Shown here in pieces: positions 19,004 to 27,847 of a DNA stretch of 64,000 bases. The notes beneath the pieces were generated by a model that did not search any database, was not told the DNA's origin, and saw only the letters and a program-made list of their open reading frames with translations. The position numbers and the translations under genes were made by a program. Source of the DNA: Hungatella sp. (GTDB lineage: Bacteria; Bacillota; Clostridia; Lachnospirales; Lachnospiraceae); contig JAAWHU010000005.1 of assembly GCA_022796015.1 (NCBI GenBank), positions 1-64,000 of the forward strand. Direction: 5' to 3'. The first letter of the stretch is position 1, and each line of letters opens with the position of its first letter.

Positions 19004-19822
19004 CTATGGCTGAACCAGCTGGTCAAGGGAGGCAAAGCGATAACCCATTTCCTCCCATTTGGTGAGGAGTTCATCCAGAATCTCCCCGTTGGTTTTGGAG
19101 GTGCTGTGGAGCAGTACCACGGCGCCGGGATGGATGCGGCCCAGGAGCTTTTTGAAGGCCTCCTCGTGGGTGGGCTGTTGATCCTCATACCAGTCCACAT
19201 AGGCCAGGCTCCAGAAAAACGTGTGGTATCCCAGTTCATCCGCCATGCGGAGATTGGATTCACTGTATCTGCCCTGGGGAGGACGGTAGTATTTCTTCAT
19301 GGGCTGTCCGGTTACCTGCTGGTAGAGGTTTTCCAGATCCACAAGTTCCTTGGAAAAGGATTCCTTTGTGGAGATTTTTGACATGTCCGGGTGATGGTAG
19401 GTGTGGTTTCCCACAATATGGCCTTCTGCTACCATGCGCTTTACCAGCTCCGGGCTGGTCTCCAGATAATTTCCCACGAGAAAAAAGGCAGCAGGAGCAT
19501 TGTGTTTTTTTAAGGCATCCAGAATTGCGGCGGTGTTGCCGTTTTCATAGCCTGCGTCAAAGGTTAAATAGATTACTTTTTCCGCAGTATCTGCAGCATA
19601 GAAGGCATGAAACTGTTTTAGGTATTCTGACGAAGCGTTGGCTATGGGGGGCTTGCCTTCCTCCTGAAAGCTTAGGCCCCAGCTGCCATCGGCAGAAGCC
19701 GACACAGTGATGAAGGGATAGTGTTCCCCGATTCTTGCGGCGCTGTCTCCAAGGCAGAAGCACAGGGCGCCGAGAAACACCAGCTCCACAGTTTTTTTTA
19801 TGTAAAAAGACAGGGTTTTCAT
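19004..19822 (-). CDS. Polysaccharide deacetylase, PdaA-like
   Basis: 272 residues with one N-terminal hydrophobic segment (TVELVFLGALCFCLG) that acts as signal or anchor. The NodB domain follows: YLTFDAGYENGN holds the catalytic aspartate, HTYHHPDM the metal-binding H-x3-H, and RPPQGRYSE the arginine/proline motif. The sequence resembles PdaA/PdaB-type de-N-acetylases of endospore formers, which deacetylate muramic acid for delta-lactam formation in spore cortex. That role would fit a spore-forming Clostridium but is not proven here. The ribosome binding site GGGAG precedes ATG 19822. Confidence 0.85.
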   Translation of the reverse strand: MKTLSFYIKKTVELVFLGALCFCLGDSAARIGEHYPFITVSASADGSWGLSFQEEGKPPIANASSEYLKQFHAFYAADTAEKVIYLTFDAGYENGNTAAILDALKKHNAPAAFFLVGNYLETSPELVKRMVAEGHIVGNHTYHHPDMSKISTKESFSKELVDLENLYQQVTGQPMKKYYRPPQGRYSESNLRMADELGYHTFFWSLAYVDWYEDQQPTHEEAFKKLLGRIHPGAVVLLHSTSKTNGEILDELLTKWEEMGYRFASLDQLVQP

Positions 19823-19866
19823 GAAAAACTCCCAAAATCATTTTGTAAAACTATATGAGTTTCTAC

Positions 19867-19894
19867 TTGCAAAAATGACGCAATGTGATAAACT
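19867..19894 (+). promoter_or_regulatory. Probable promoter of the second MATE gene
   Basis: TTGCAA, 16 bases, TAAACT, in the 111-base divergent region; no other clear signal is seen there. Confidence 0.4.
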
Positions 19895-19933
19895 AAGAGA
19901 CTTGTAATAGATGCAAAAAAGGAGGGATTGATA

Positions 19934-21358
19934 ATGACGCAGAAAGATATGACCACAGGGTCCCCGATGAAGCTGATCCTTAAGTTTCTCATCCCCATGC
20001 TCTTTGGGCTTTTGTTCCAACAGTTCTACAGCATGATGGATACGATTATTGTGGGAAAATACTTAGGAGTCCGTGTACTGGCTTCCGTGGGCGCAACCGG
20101 ATCCATAAACTTTATGATAATTGGTTTCTGCATGGGAATCTGCAGTGGGTTTGCCATACCGGCGGCCCAGAAATACGGTGAGAAAAATGAGGTAATGCTG
20201 AGAAAATTTGTAGCTAACAGCGGCTGGCTGGCCGTGGCCTTTTCCGCTGTCATGACCGTTGCCGTGTGTATCCTCTGCCGTCAGATTCTGGTGTGGATGA
20301 GAACACCTGATGACATTATTGATGGCGCCTATGCATATATATTTGTGATTTTCATGGGGATACCGGCAACCTACCTCTACAACATGCTGTCGGGAATTAT
20401 CCGTTCCATGGGAGACAGTACTACGCCTTTATATTTCCTGTTGATCTCTTCGGTGATGAATATTGCCCTGGATCTCTTTACCATTGTGGTGCTTCATATG
20501 GGAGTGGCCGGGGCCGCATGGGCTACCGTGATCTCCCAGGGGGTGTCAGGCCTTTTATGCCTTCTCTACATGAAAAAGAAATTTACCATTCTGAAGATGA
20601 GGGATGAGGAGTGGAAGCCGGACCGGTCCGTCATGAAGATTCTGTGTTCCATGGGGATTCCCATGGGCCTGCAGTATTCCATTACGGCCATAGGAAGTGT
20701 GGTGTTACAGACATCGGTGAATACCTTAGGTTCCGTGGCCGTGGCTTCCGTCACTGCGGGAAGCAAAGTCAGCATGCTGTTCTGCTGTCCTTTTGACGCC
20801 ATGGGCGCTACCATGGCAACTTACGGAGGGCAAAACATAGGCGCAAGAAGGCTTGACAGAATCGGCCGGGGTATGAAGGCCTGTGTGATTCTGGGGGCAT
20901 GCTACGGGGCATTGGCGTTTGGGGTGCTCTGGTTTTTCAGTGATACCATCGCCCTTTTGTTTGTCAGCCCTTCCGAGACGGAGATACTTGCCAATGCAAG
21001 GCGGTTTCTTTTGGTAAACTCGGCCATGTATTTTCCTCTGGCCTTGGTGAATATTGTGCGGTTTATGATTCAGGGGCTTGGATTTTCCAAACTTGCGGTG
21101 CTGGCAGGTGTCTGTGAGATGGCGGCCAGATCTCTGGTAGGCTTCTGTCTGGTTCCGGTGTTCGGGTATGCAGGGGCATGCCTGGCCAACCCGGCAGCCT
21201 GGATCGCCGCAGACCTGTTCCTGATTCCCGCCTATGTCCATGTGATGAAGCATTTAAGGCAGAGGATGCCTGGGGCTCAGGAGAGAAGGCCGGATGAGGA
21301 AGAGACAACAGAGGAGACGGTTCATTTGAAAAGGAAAAGACTCCATGCTGTGGGGTGA
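19934..21358 (+). CDS. MATE-family efflux transporter
   Basis: 474 residues from ATG 19934, nine bases after AAGGAGGG; a TTG at 19928 would be too close to that site. N-terminal family phrase ILKFLIPMLFGLLFQQFYSM is followed by MDTIIVGKYLG. About 12 hydrophobic helices are present. It is a paralogue of the MATE protein encoded at 15686 but clearly diverged. The C-terminus is a charged cytoplasmic tail (RRPDEEETTEE). Its 3' end overlaps the radical SAM gene by 14 bases, indicating coupled expression. Confidence 0.9.
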   Translation: MTQKDMTTGSPMKLILKFLIPMLFGLLFQQFYSMMDTIIVGKYLGVRVLASVGATGSINFMIIGFCMGICSGFAIPAAQKYGEKNEVMLRKFVANSGWLAVAFSAVMTVAVCILCRQILVWMRTPDDIIDGAYAYIFVIFMGIPATYLYNMLSGIIRSMGDSTTPLYFLLISSVMNIALDLFTIVVLHMGVAGAAWATVISQGVSGLLCLLYMKKKFTILKMRDEEWKPDRSVMKILCSMGIPMGLQYSITAIGSVVLQTSVNTLGSVAVASVTAGSKVSMLFCCPFDAMGATMATYGGQNIGARRLDRIGRGMKACVILGACYGALAFGVLWFFSDTIALLFVSPSETEILANARRFLLVNSAMYFPLALVNIVRFMIQGLGFSKLAVLAGVCEMAARSLVGFCLVPVFGYAGACLANPAAWIAADLFLIPAYVHVMKHLRQRMPGAQERRPDEEETTEETVHLKRKRLHAVG

Positions 21359-22283
21359 TAAGCCTTACCGGAGCCTGGACTATGAGCTGCGCCGGCAGTT
21401 TGGGAAAAAGGTGTATAAGCTGGCCCTTGACGGAGGCATGACCTGCCCCAACCGGGATGGAACCCTGGGGGAGGGAGGCTGCATCTTCTGCAGCCGGGGA
21501 GGTTCCGGAGACTTTGCCGTGCCGGCCGGAGAATACAAGGACATCTGGCAGCAGATTGACGAGGCCAGGAAAAAAGTACAGAAAAAGATTCCCCAGGATG
21601 GCCCCTTTATTGCATATTTTCAGTCCTACACCAATACATATGCTCCAGTATCCTATCTGGAGCCTTTGTTTACACGGGCCCTGGATCACCCTCTGGTTGC
21701 GGGGCTCTCCGTGGGAACCAGGCCGGACTGTCTTCCCCGGGATGTGGTGGATCTTCTCATAGGCCTTAACAGCAAGAAACCGGTGTGGGTGGAGCTGGGG
21801 CTTCAGACCATCCACGAGTCCACTGCCAGGCTCATCAGAAGAGGATACCCTCTGCCTGTGTTTGAAGATGCCTTAAGACGCCTTAAGGAAGGGGGCATTA
21901 CGGTTGTGGTCCATGTGATCCTGGGCCTTCCGGGAGAGACGAAAGAGATGATTCTTGAGACCATTGATTACCTTGGGCGCATGGAGGTGGACGGCGTCAA
22001 GCTGCAGCTCCTTCATGTGTTGAAAGATACGGACCTTGAGAACATGTATGAGGCAGGGGAGTGTCCCCTTTTTACCCTGGAGGAGTATGGGGAACTGGTG
22101 ACAGAGTGCATCGGCAGGCTGCCTCAGTCCGTGGTGATCCATCGAATCAGCGGTGATGGTCCAAAACATCTTCTTGTGGCTCCTAAGTGGAGCGGCAACA
22201 AGCGTCTGGTGCTGAATACCATAGCCAAAGGATTCAAAGAAAACGGGATATATCAGGGAAAATTCCGGGAAATATCCAGGTAA
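21345..22283 (+). CDS. Radical SAM protein, YhcC/TIGR01212 family
   Basis: 312 residues. The iron-sulfur motif is CPNRDGTLGEGGCIFC, a widely spaced variant of CxxxCxxC that is diagnostic of the TIGR01212 (E. coli YhcC, B. subtilis YtqA) family. Further matches are YFQSYTNTYAP near residue 87 and SVGTRPDCLP near 123. A histidine-rich tract near the end (VVIHRISGDGPK) fits the family. Members are thought to act in tRNA modification in some species, but the substrate is not certain. ATG 21345 lies within the end of the MATE gene. Confidence 0.88.
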   Translation: MLWGDKPYRSLDYELRRQFGKKVYKLALDGGMTCPNRDGTLGEGGCIFCSRGGSGDFAVPAGEYKDIWQQIDEARKKVQKKIPQDGPFIAYFQSYTNTYAPVSYLEPLFTRALDHPLVAGLSVGTRPDCLPRDVVDLLIGLNSKKPVWVELGLQTIHESTARLIRRGYPLPVFEDALRRLKEGGITVVVHVILGLPGETKEMILETIDYLGRMEVDGVKLQLLHVLKDTDLENMYEAGECPLFTLEEYGELVTECIGRLPQSVVIHRISGDGPKHLLVAPKWSGNKRLVLNTIAKGFKENGIYQGKFREISR

Positions 22284-22306
22284 TCCCCTTTTTTTGAACG
22301 GTTTAG

Positions 22307-22335
22307 TTGACAAATGGAAAAAAATGTTTTATACT
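22307..22335 (+). promoter_or_regulatory. Strong promoter of the DUF6465 gene
   Basis: TTGACA, 17 bases, TATACT, close to the sigma-A consensus. A second TTGACA at 22351-22356 with a weak -10 may give another start. Confidence 0.7.
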
Positions 22336-22421
22336 GCACCCGACACAAAGTTGACATAAGGAAAAGGGACTAGGTACAGATATATTGAAAATCAAACTAG
22401 TGTTTTAAGGAGGATTAAGGA

Positions 22422-22841
22422 ATGGCAGCATCAAAGAAGGCAGTAGAATCAGTAGAGGAAAAGCTGGATGCAGGAAAGAAAGAAGTGAAAAAACCTGCAG
22501 CCAGAAAAACGGCAGCATCCAAGAAGACAGAGGATGTGCTGGTAAAAGCAGCAGAGACAAAGGAAGAAGAGGTAAAGGAGCAGGCCGTGGAAAAGAAGGC
22601 AGCGGCAGTCAAGAAGCCGGCGGCTAAGAAGACGGCAGAACCGGAGGCGACCGTCACCATCCAGTTCCAGGGAAAAAGCATTGCGGCAAAGGATGTGGTG
22701 GAGATGGCAAAGAACGCCTTTGCTCAGGCCAACCCGGATGTTCAGATTAAGACCATTGATATCTATGTAAAACCGGAAGAAAACACCGCTTACTATGCAG
22801 TCAACGGCCAGGGGTCAGAGGACTACAAGGTGGAGCTGTAA
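22422..22841 (+). CDS. DUF6465 family protein with Lys/Ala-rich tail
   Basis: 139 residues. The first 75 residues are a low-complexity stretch of Lys, Ala and Glu with repeated KKPAA/KKTA motifs, resembling histone H1-like or HU-tail sequence. The C-terminal 65 residues (from TVTIQFQGKSIAAKDVVEMA to EDYKVEL) form a small conserved domain known as DUF6465, common in Lachnospiraceae. AAGGAGGATTAAGG precedes the ATG and the promoter is near consensus, so high expression is expected. A nucleic-acid-binding role is suggested by the basic tail only; no function is established. Confidence 0.8.
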   Translation: MAASKKAVESVEEKLDAGKKEVKKPAARKTAASKKTEDVLVKAAETKEEEVKEQAVEKKAAAVKKPAAKKTAEPEATVTIQFQGKSIAAKDVVEMAKNAFAQANPDVQIKTIDIYVKPEENTAYYAVNGQGSEDYKVEL

Positions 22842-22867
22842 GAACTAGAACAGGAATGATAAGAAAT

Positions 22868-22900
22868 GCTCTGGAGAGTCATATTTTCCGGGGCTTTTTT
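22868..22900 (+). terminator. Intrinsic terminator after the DUF6465 gene
   Basis: GCTCTGGA pairs with TCCGGGGC (two G-U pairs) and is followed by six T. Confidence 0.7.
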
Positions 22901-22925
22901 CTTTTTCCGGGCGAGTCTATTCTGT

Positions 22926-22954
22926 TTGCCCTATGGGCGGCTTTCTGATATAAT
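22926..22954 (+). promoter_or_regulatory. Promoter of the HerA-like gene
   Basis: TTGCCC, 17 bases, TATAAT, about 60 bases before the ATG. Confidence 0.6.
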
Positions 22955-23014
22955 GGGGAGAGAAAACAGAGGAAGAGGAAAAGTCAGAATACTAACTTTA
23001 GGAGGAGAAAGGAT

Positions 23015-24679
23015 ATGTTTAGTGAGGGAATGATCTGGATGGCGGAGGATGAGGGGGAAAGGCTTTCGATTCATCCGAGAATGGCCAACCGCCACGGGCT
23101 GATTGCCGGGGCTACGGGAACAGGGAAGACCGTCACCCTGAAGGTTATGGCGGAGTCGTTCAGCGATGCAGGGGTGCCTGTGTTTTTGGCGGACGTGAAG
23201 GGAGATCTTGCCGGAACCTGCTGCCCGGGAGAGAATACCCGGGATATGGCGCAGAGAATAGAAAGCTTCGGACTGTCTCAGGCCGGATTCCGGTATCAGG
23301 GCTATCCCGTATGCTTCTGGGATATCTACGGGGAGAAGGGGCTTCCCTTAAGGACTACCATCTCCGAGATGGGCCCAACCCTTTTAGCCAGGCTTATGGA
23401 TTTGACTCAGACCCAGGCAGACGTGCTGTCCATTGTCTTCCGCATCGCAGACGACGAGGGGCTTCTTCTTCTGGATACCAAGGATTTGCGTTCCATGTTA
23501 AATTACGTGTCCGACAACAGTAAGGAGTACGCTTCCATGTACGGAAGCCTGCCCAAGCAGAGCATCAACAGTATTTTAAGAAACCTGTCGGCCTTAGAGG
23601 AGCAGGGGGCGGATCAGTTCTTCGGGGAGCCTGCCCTGGATATTCACGACTGGTTCCGCACGGATTTTCAGGGGCGGGGGATGATCAATATTCTTCACAG
23701 CGAAAGCCTGATCAACAACCCTATGATGTACTCCACCTTTATGCTGTGGATGCTGTCGGAGCTTTTTGAGATTATGCCTGAGGCGGGAGACTGCGACAAG
23801 CCCAAGATGGTATTTTTCTTTGATGAGGCCCATCTGCTTTTTGACGATGCCCCCAAGGCTCTCATGCAGAAGCTGGAGCAGGTGGTGAAGCTGGTTCGTT
23901 CCAAGGGCGTGGGAATCTACTTTATTACTCAGAGTCCCAAGGATATACCCGATGGAGTCCTGGGGCAGCTGGGCAATAAGATTCAGCATGCCCTCCATGC
24001 CTACACGCCGGCGGAGCAGAAGGCGGTGAGGGCGGCGGCAGATTCCTTCCGTGTCAACCCCGGGTTTGATACCAGGGAGGTTCTGGGACAGCTGGGAATC
24101 GGGGAGGCCCTGGTGTCTTTCTTAGGGGAGGATGGAATTCCTGCCATGGTAAGGAGGGCGAGAATCCTGCCGCCTCAGAGCCTTATGGGGCCCATAGGCG
24201 ACTCTGACCGGAGGAGCCAGATTCAGAACCAGGTCCTTTATTCCAAGTACGGCACCATGATCGACCGGGATTCTGCCTATGAGTTCTTCCAGAGAAAGCT
24301 AAAGCAGCAGGAGCAGGAGGAGCTACAGAGACAGGAAGAGGAAGCACAGAGGAAGGAAGAAGAAAAGGCAGCCAAGGAGGCGGCCAAGGAAGCGGAGCGC
24401 AAGGCTAAGGAGGAGGCAAGGGAGGCGCAACGGAAAGCCAGGGAAGAGGCCAAGGCCTTAGAGAAGCAGGAGAAAGCCAAGGCCAGGGAGGCAGAGGCAG
24501 CCCAGAAGGCCAAGAAGAGGGCGGTGAGCAATGTAGCCAGAACGGCGGCAGGCACCATAGGAAGAGAAGTGGGCAATGAGATAGGAAAAAGTGTAGGCGG
24601 TTCTTTCGGCAAACGCTTGGGAGGCAACATTGGCGCCAGCATCGGCAGAGGCCTTTTGGGCACACTCTTCGGCAAGTAA
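23015..24679 (+). CDS. HerA/YjgR-like (DUF853) P-loop ATPase
   Basis: 554 residues. The Walker A motif is GATGTGKTVT near residue 32 and the Walker B is FFFDEAHLLF near 269. QSPKDIP and LGNKIQHALHAYTP are typical of the DUF853/YjgR branch of the FtsK-HerA superfamily. From residue about 425 a long charged coiled coil (EEEAQRKEEEKAAKEAAKEA) leads to a glycine-rich tail (GKSVGGSFGKRLGGNIGASI). The family is widely spread but poorly characterised; by analogy it moves or remodels nucleic acid. GGAGGAGAAAGG precedes the ATG. It ends 14 bases from the convergent DUF1576 gene. Confidence 0.88.
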   Translation: MFSEGMIWMAEDEGERLSIHPRMANRHGLIAGATGTGKTVTLKVMAESFSDAGVPVFLADVKGDLAGTCCPGENTRDMAQRIESFGLSQAGFRYQGYPVCFWDIYGEKGLPLRTTISEMGPTLLARLMDLTQTQADVLSIVFRIADDEGLLLLDTKDLRSMLNYVSDNSKEYASMYGSLPKQSINSILRNLSALEEQGADQFFGEPALDIHDWFRTDFQGRGMINILHSESLINNPMMYSTFMLWMLSELFEIMPEAGDCDKPKMVFFFDEAHLLFDDAPKALMQKLEQVVKLVRSKGVGIYFITQSPKDIPDGVLGQLGNKIQHALHAYTPAEQKAVRAAADSFRVNPGFDTREVLGQLGIGEALVSFLGEDGIPAMVRRARILPPQSLMGPIGDSDRRSQIQNQVLYSKYGTMIDRDSAYEFFQRKLKQQEQEELQRQEEEAQRKEEEKAAKEAAKEAERKAKEEAREAQRKAREEAKALEKQEKAKAREAEAAQKAKKRAVSNVARTAAGTIGREVGNEIGKSVGGSFGKRLGGNIGASIGRGLLGTLFGK

Positions 24680-24693
24680 ACCGGCAAGGCAGG

Positions 24694-26157
24694 CTATCTG
24701 CCATCTGTGGAGTCTTCGTTTTTCTGCCTGGAGGAGATGCTGCCGATGAGGGTGATCATATCCTGCATGTTGATGGTCTGGTCCTTGATCTGCTCCCGTG
24801 TCTGAGGAATATAATGCTCAAGGATAGGCAGAAGGATGAGGACGGTAATGCCGGTGGTAAGTCCGCCGTTGTAGAGAATGAGCCCGCCGTGGAGGGCGCT
24901 GGTGGAGGTGCACATGGAGGCGCACATAAAGCCGGCTGCAATTCCTGCCCGGATGCCGTACCGCCCTACGATGGGGCAGAGGCCCGTGGCAAAAGCGGCG
25001 CTGCTTATATACCCCTGGGTGGAGAGAGACCAGGGGATATCCTGGCCGTTTAGGGCGCAGACCAGCCGGACCATCATATACAAAAGCTGATACCCCAGGA
25101 TAATGGGCCATACATTGCGGGGATGCTGCCCCATGGCGGTGAAGGTCAGGGCGGCAAGAACAGCGCCAACCGTAGGCCCTGTAAATCCGGCGCCCTCCGT
25201 AAACCGGATGGACAGATTCAGATACAGTAAGAACAGGCTGCCATGGCAGGCAATATTGATGAGACAAAGAGGCATACCGTATTTGTCTGCAAAATCGCTG
25301 GAGTAGCCTGTGTCCTTTGCCAGGTGTTCAAAGCCCTTAAGGCTGCGGCCGTTGAGAATCCAGCCGGCTATGAAGCAGGTCAAAAAGAGAAGAAGAAAAA
25401 ACAGGTTGACATAGGTTCCGTAGGAACATTGAAACCGTTCATAGACAGGGTTAATGCGGGTTACATTCTGATGATTATGGACACCCATGGTATCGTAGAA
25501 AAAATTAAATAAAAAGAATCCCAGAAGACCAAAGGCCAGTCCTCCGTTAAAGAGGGTATAGCCTTTGTGCCATGCATGGGCCCCGGGCAGAATGGCAGGA
25601 ATGAGAAATCCCAGCATCAGGCTGAAGGCAGCAGTGAGAATCAGGCCTTTTGGAGTGAGATGAACCTCCCCCAAGGTGTATCCCCCCTGGGTGTAGCGGA
25701 AGAGAAACTCACTGACAAAGGGGCCGAAGCTGGTGGCAAACATGCATACATGAAGATTCTTTTTATAATCCAGCTTTTTCCAGCGGAGATAGAGCATGAC
25801 AGCAAGAAAGCAGGGCCACATATTGAGAAAATTTAAGCCGTAAAAGCAGTGTGCCACCACAAGAAAATATCCTGCCATGGTGTTGGCTCTTGATTCCCCC
25901 TTCAAAAGGATCATAAACAGACAGCAGGCCATGCCGCAGACTCCCGCATTGAGCATGGCAGCCGACAGGCCTCCTAAGGCAAAATAGTCTGTGACCAGGG
26001 GGCAGGGGGATATGAGAATCAGATACCAGCCATAGAGGATCTGGCCCCATTCCCCCGTATAGAAAGCCGCTGCCCATGCGGACAAAAGAAAAGCCAGGGA
26101 GAACCCCAGGGCAATTCCGTTAATAATCCGGCTGTTGTTGATCCTGCAGTTTTTCAT
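24694..26157 (-). CDS. DUF1576 integral membrane protein
   Basis: 487 residues from ATG 26157, placed seven bases after a GGATGG site; a longer frame to 26238 has no support. About 12 hydrophobic segments are visible (INGIALGFSLAFLLSAWAAA at the start, then many more). Phrases such as HLTPKGLILTAAFSLMLGF, and a glycine-rich AGFMCASMCTSTSALHGG near the end, match the DUF1576 family found mainly in Clostridia. Function is unknown; the architecture is that of a transporter or channel. The C-terminal 40 residues are hydrophilic and cytoplasmic. It shares no operon with neighbours. Confidence 0.75.
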   Translation of the reverse strand: MKNCRINNSRIINGIALGFSLAFLLSAWAAAFYTGEWGQILYGWYLILISPCPLVTDYFALGGLSAAMLNAGVCGMACCLFMILLKGESRANTMAGYFLVVAHCFYGLNFLNMWPCFLAVMLYLRWKKLDYKKNLHVCMFATSFGPFVSEFLFRYTQGGYTLGEVHLTPKGLILTAAFSLMLGFLIPAILPGAHAWHKGYTLFNGGLAFGLLGFFLFNFFYDTMGVHNHQNVTRINPVYERFQCSYGTYVNLFFLLLFLTCFIAGWILNGRSLKGFEHLAKDTGYSSDFADKYGMPLCLINIACHGSLFLLYLNLSIRFTEGAGFTGPTVGAVLAALTFTAMGQHPRNVWPIILGYQLLYMMVRLVCALNGQDIPWSLSTQGYISSAAFATGLCPIVGRYGIRAGIAAGFMCASMCTSTSALHGGLILYNGGLTTGITVLILLPILEHYIPQTREQIKDQTINMQDMITLIGSISSRQKNEDSTDGR

Positions 26158-26301
26158 AATCATTCCATCCTTTTTAAGGCGCCGGAGGGCGCCGGTATTA
26201 TCTCTGCCGATTATACCATGGGGAGAGGGATGGTTCAATTATTTATTTGGCCGGGTCTGCAAGGGTAAGAGGCCGGCCTATAATCTGAAAATGAGGCGAA
26301 T

Positions 26302-27750
26302 ATGATGTCAGAACAGATACCACCATCTTTTCTTCCCCAGGCATTCCTCTTGAAGATGAGAGGGCTTCTGGGGGAGGAGTATGAGGAATTTATAAAAAGC
26401 TATGAGAATACCAGGCTTTCGGGACTGCGGCTTAATCCCTTGAAGGTTTCCGGCGATCAGGAGACGATGCTGGCCGGCCGTTTTGGACTTAAGAAGGTGC
26501 CGTGGGCCAGGGAAGGCTATTACTATGACAACGAATCCAGGCCGGGAAAACATAGTTTTCATGAGGCGGGAGTTTACTATATTCAGGAGCCCAGCGCCAT
26601 GGCGGCGGCAGAGCTTTTAGATCCGCAGCCGGGAGAAAGGGTACTTGATTTGTGCGCGGCTCCGGGAGGGAAGAGTACCCAGATCGGAGGGCGGCTTTTG
26701 GGACAGGGGCTTTTGGTGGCCAATGAGATTCACCCGGCAAGAGCTAAAATTCTCTCCCAGAATGTGGAGCGGATGGGAATTGCCAATGCCGTGGTGACTA
26801 ATGAGGATCCTGAGACCCTGGCAAGACAGTTTCCCTGCTTTTTTCATAAGATTGTGGTGGATGCTCCCTGTTCCGGGGAGGGAATGTTCCGAAAGGATCC
26901 CGAGGCGGCAAAGCAGTGGAGCCTGGAGAATGTGGCTATGTGCGCCGCGCGCCAGGAAAAGATCCTCGGCTATGGGGCAAGAATGTTAAAGCCAGGAGGG
27001 AGACTGGTGTACTCCACCTGTACGTTTTCCCCGGAGGAGGACGAGTGCAGGATCGAACAATTTCTGGAACAGAATCCGGATTTTTCCCTTGAAACGGCAG
27101 AGGGATACCAGGAATTGGGAAGAGGAAGGACAGAGTGGACGAAAAGCGGGCGCAGAGATCTGGAGAATACCTTCCGCATCTGGCCTCACAGGTCACAGGG
27201 AGAAGGCCATTACATTGCCATCTTAAAAAAGAGCGGCCATGGGGAGGAGCTTGGTGTGAGAAAGCTCCAAATGCCTGCCAGGGTAAAAGACCGCTGTATC
27301 ATAGAGGCATGGGAAGCCTTTGCCGAGGATACTTTGACAGAGGAAGGAATCCGGTTTCTGGGGGAGGACATAAAGGAAAGGCTTGTAATCTTCGGCCAAC
27401 AGCTCTATAAGCTTCCTGAGATGATGCCGGATTACAAAGGCCTGCGGGTTCTCAGGCCCGGACTTCATCTGGGTACCTTAAAGAAGAACCGTCTGGAACC
27501 CTCTCATGGTCTGGCCCTCTGCCTGAAGAAGAACCATGTGAAGCGCTGGGAGTCAAGAGGAGGGGAGAGCCGTGACATAGCATCTTATCTGAGGGGCGGG
27601 ACCTTGACAGCACAGGAGGGAGACACCAAAGGCTGGACCCTGATGCTGGCGGAGGCGTACTCCATAGGATGGGCAAAAAGGGTTGGAGAAACTCTGAAGA
27701 ATCATTATCCCAAAGGATTGAGGCTTCAGGACATTGACAAGAGGCAGTGA
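26302..27750 (+). CDS. RsmF/RsmB-type rRNA cytosine-C5 methyltransferase
   Basis: 482 residues. AdoMet-binding motif I is LDLCAAPGGKSTQIG near residue 113. Catalytic cysteines are in VDAPCSGEGMF near 190 and YSTCTFSPEEDE near 237, the two-cysteine arrangement of NOL1/NOP2/sun methyltransferases. The C-terminal 170 residues contain the PUA-like domain seen in RsmF (YebU), which methylates 16S rRNA C1407 in E. coli. The exact target here is inferred. The ribosome binding site is weak (GAGGCGAAT) before ATGATG. It stands alone upstream of the J-TPR/Hsp70 operon, whose promoter overlaps its 3' end. Confidence 0.9.
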   Translation: MMSEQIPPSFLPQAFLLKMRGLLGEEYEEFIKSYENTRLSGLRLNPLKVSGDQETMLAGRFGLKKVPWAREGYYYDNESRPGKHSFHEAGVYYIQEPSAMAAAELLDPQPGERVLDLCAAPGGKSTQIGGRLLGQGLLVANEIHPARAKILSQNVERMGIANAVVTNEDPETLARQFPCFFHKIVVDAPCSGEGMFRKDPEAAKQWSLENVAMCAARQEKILGYGARMLKPGGRLVYSTCTFSPEEDECRIEQFLEQNPDFSLETAEGYQELGRGRTEWTKSGRRDLENTFRIWPHRSQGEGHYIAILKKSGHGEELGVRKLQMPARVKDRCIIEAWEAFAEDTLTEEGIRFLGEDIKERLVIFGQQLYKLPEMMPDYKGLRVLRPGLHLGTLKKNRLEPSHGLALCLKKNHVKRWESRGGESRDIASYLRGGTLTAQEGDTKGWTLMLAEAYSIGWAKRVGETLKNHYPKGLRLQDIDKRQ

Positions 27751-27761
27751 GATTGTATAAA
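27734..27761 (+). promoter_or_regulatory. Promoter of the J-TPR/Hsp70 operon
   Basis: TTGACA, 16 bases, TATAAA, overlapping the last codons of the methyltransferase gene. No CIRCE (HrcA) or CtsR-type repeat is seen near it. Confidence 0.6.
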
Positions 27762-27847
27762 ATAGAGGGCAGCAGCTGATGCCTGCCAGGGGGAACGCAT
27801 GTCAAACCGACGGTAACACATTACAGACTGTACATGGAGGGAGAACT

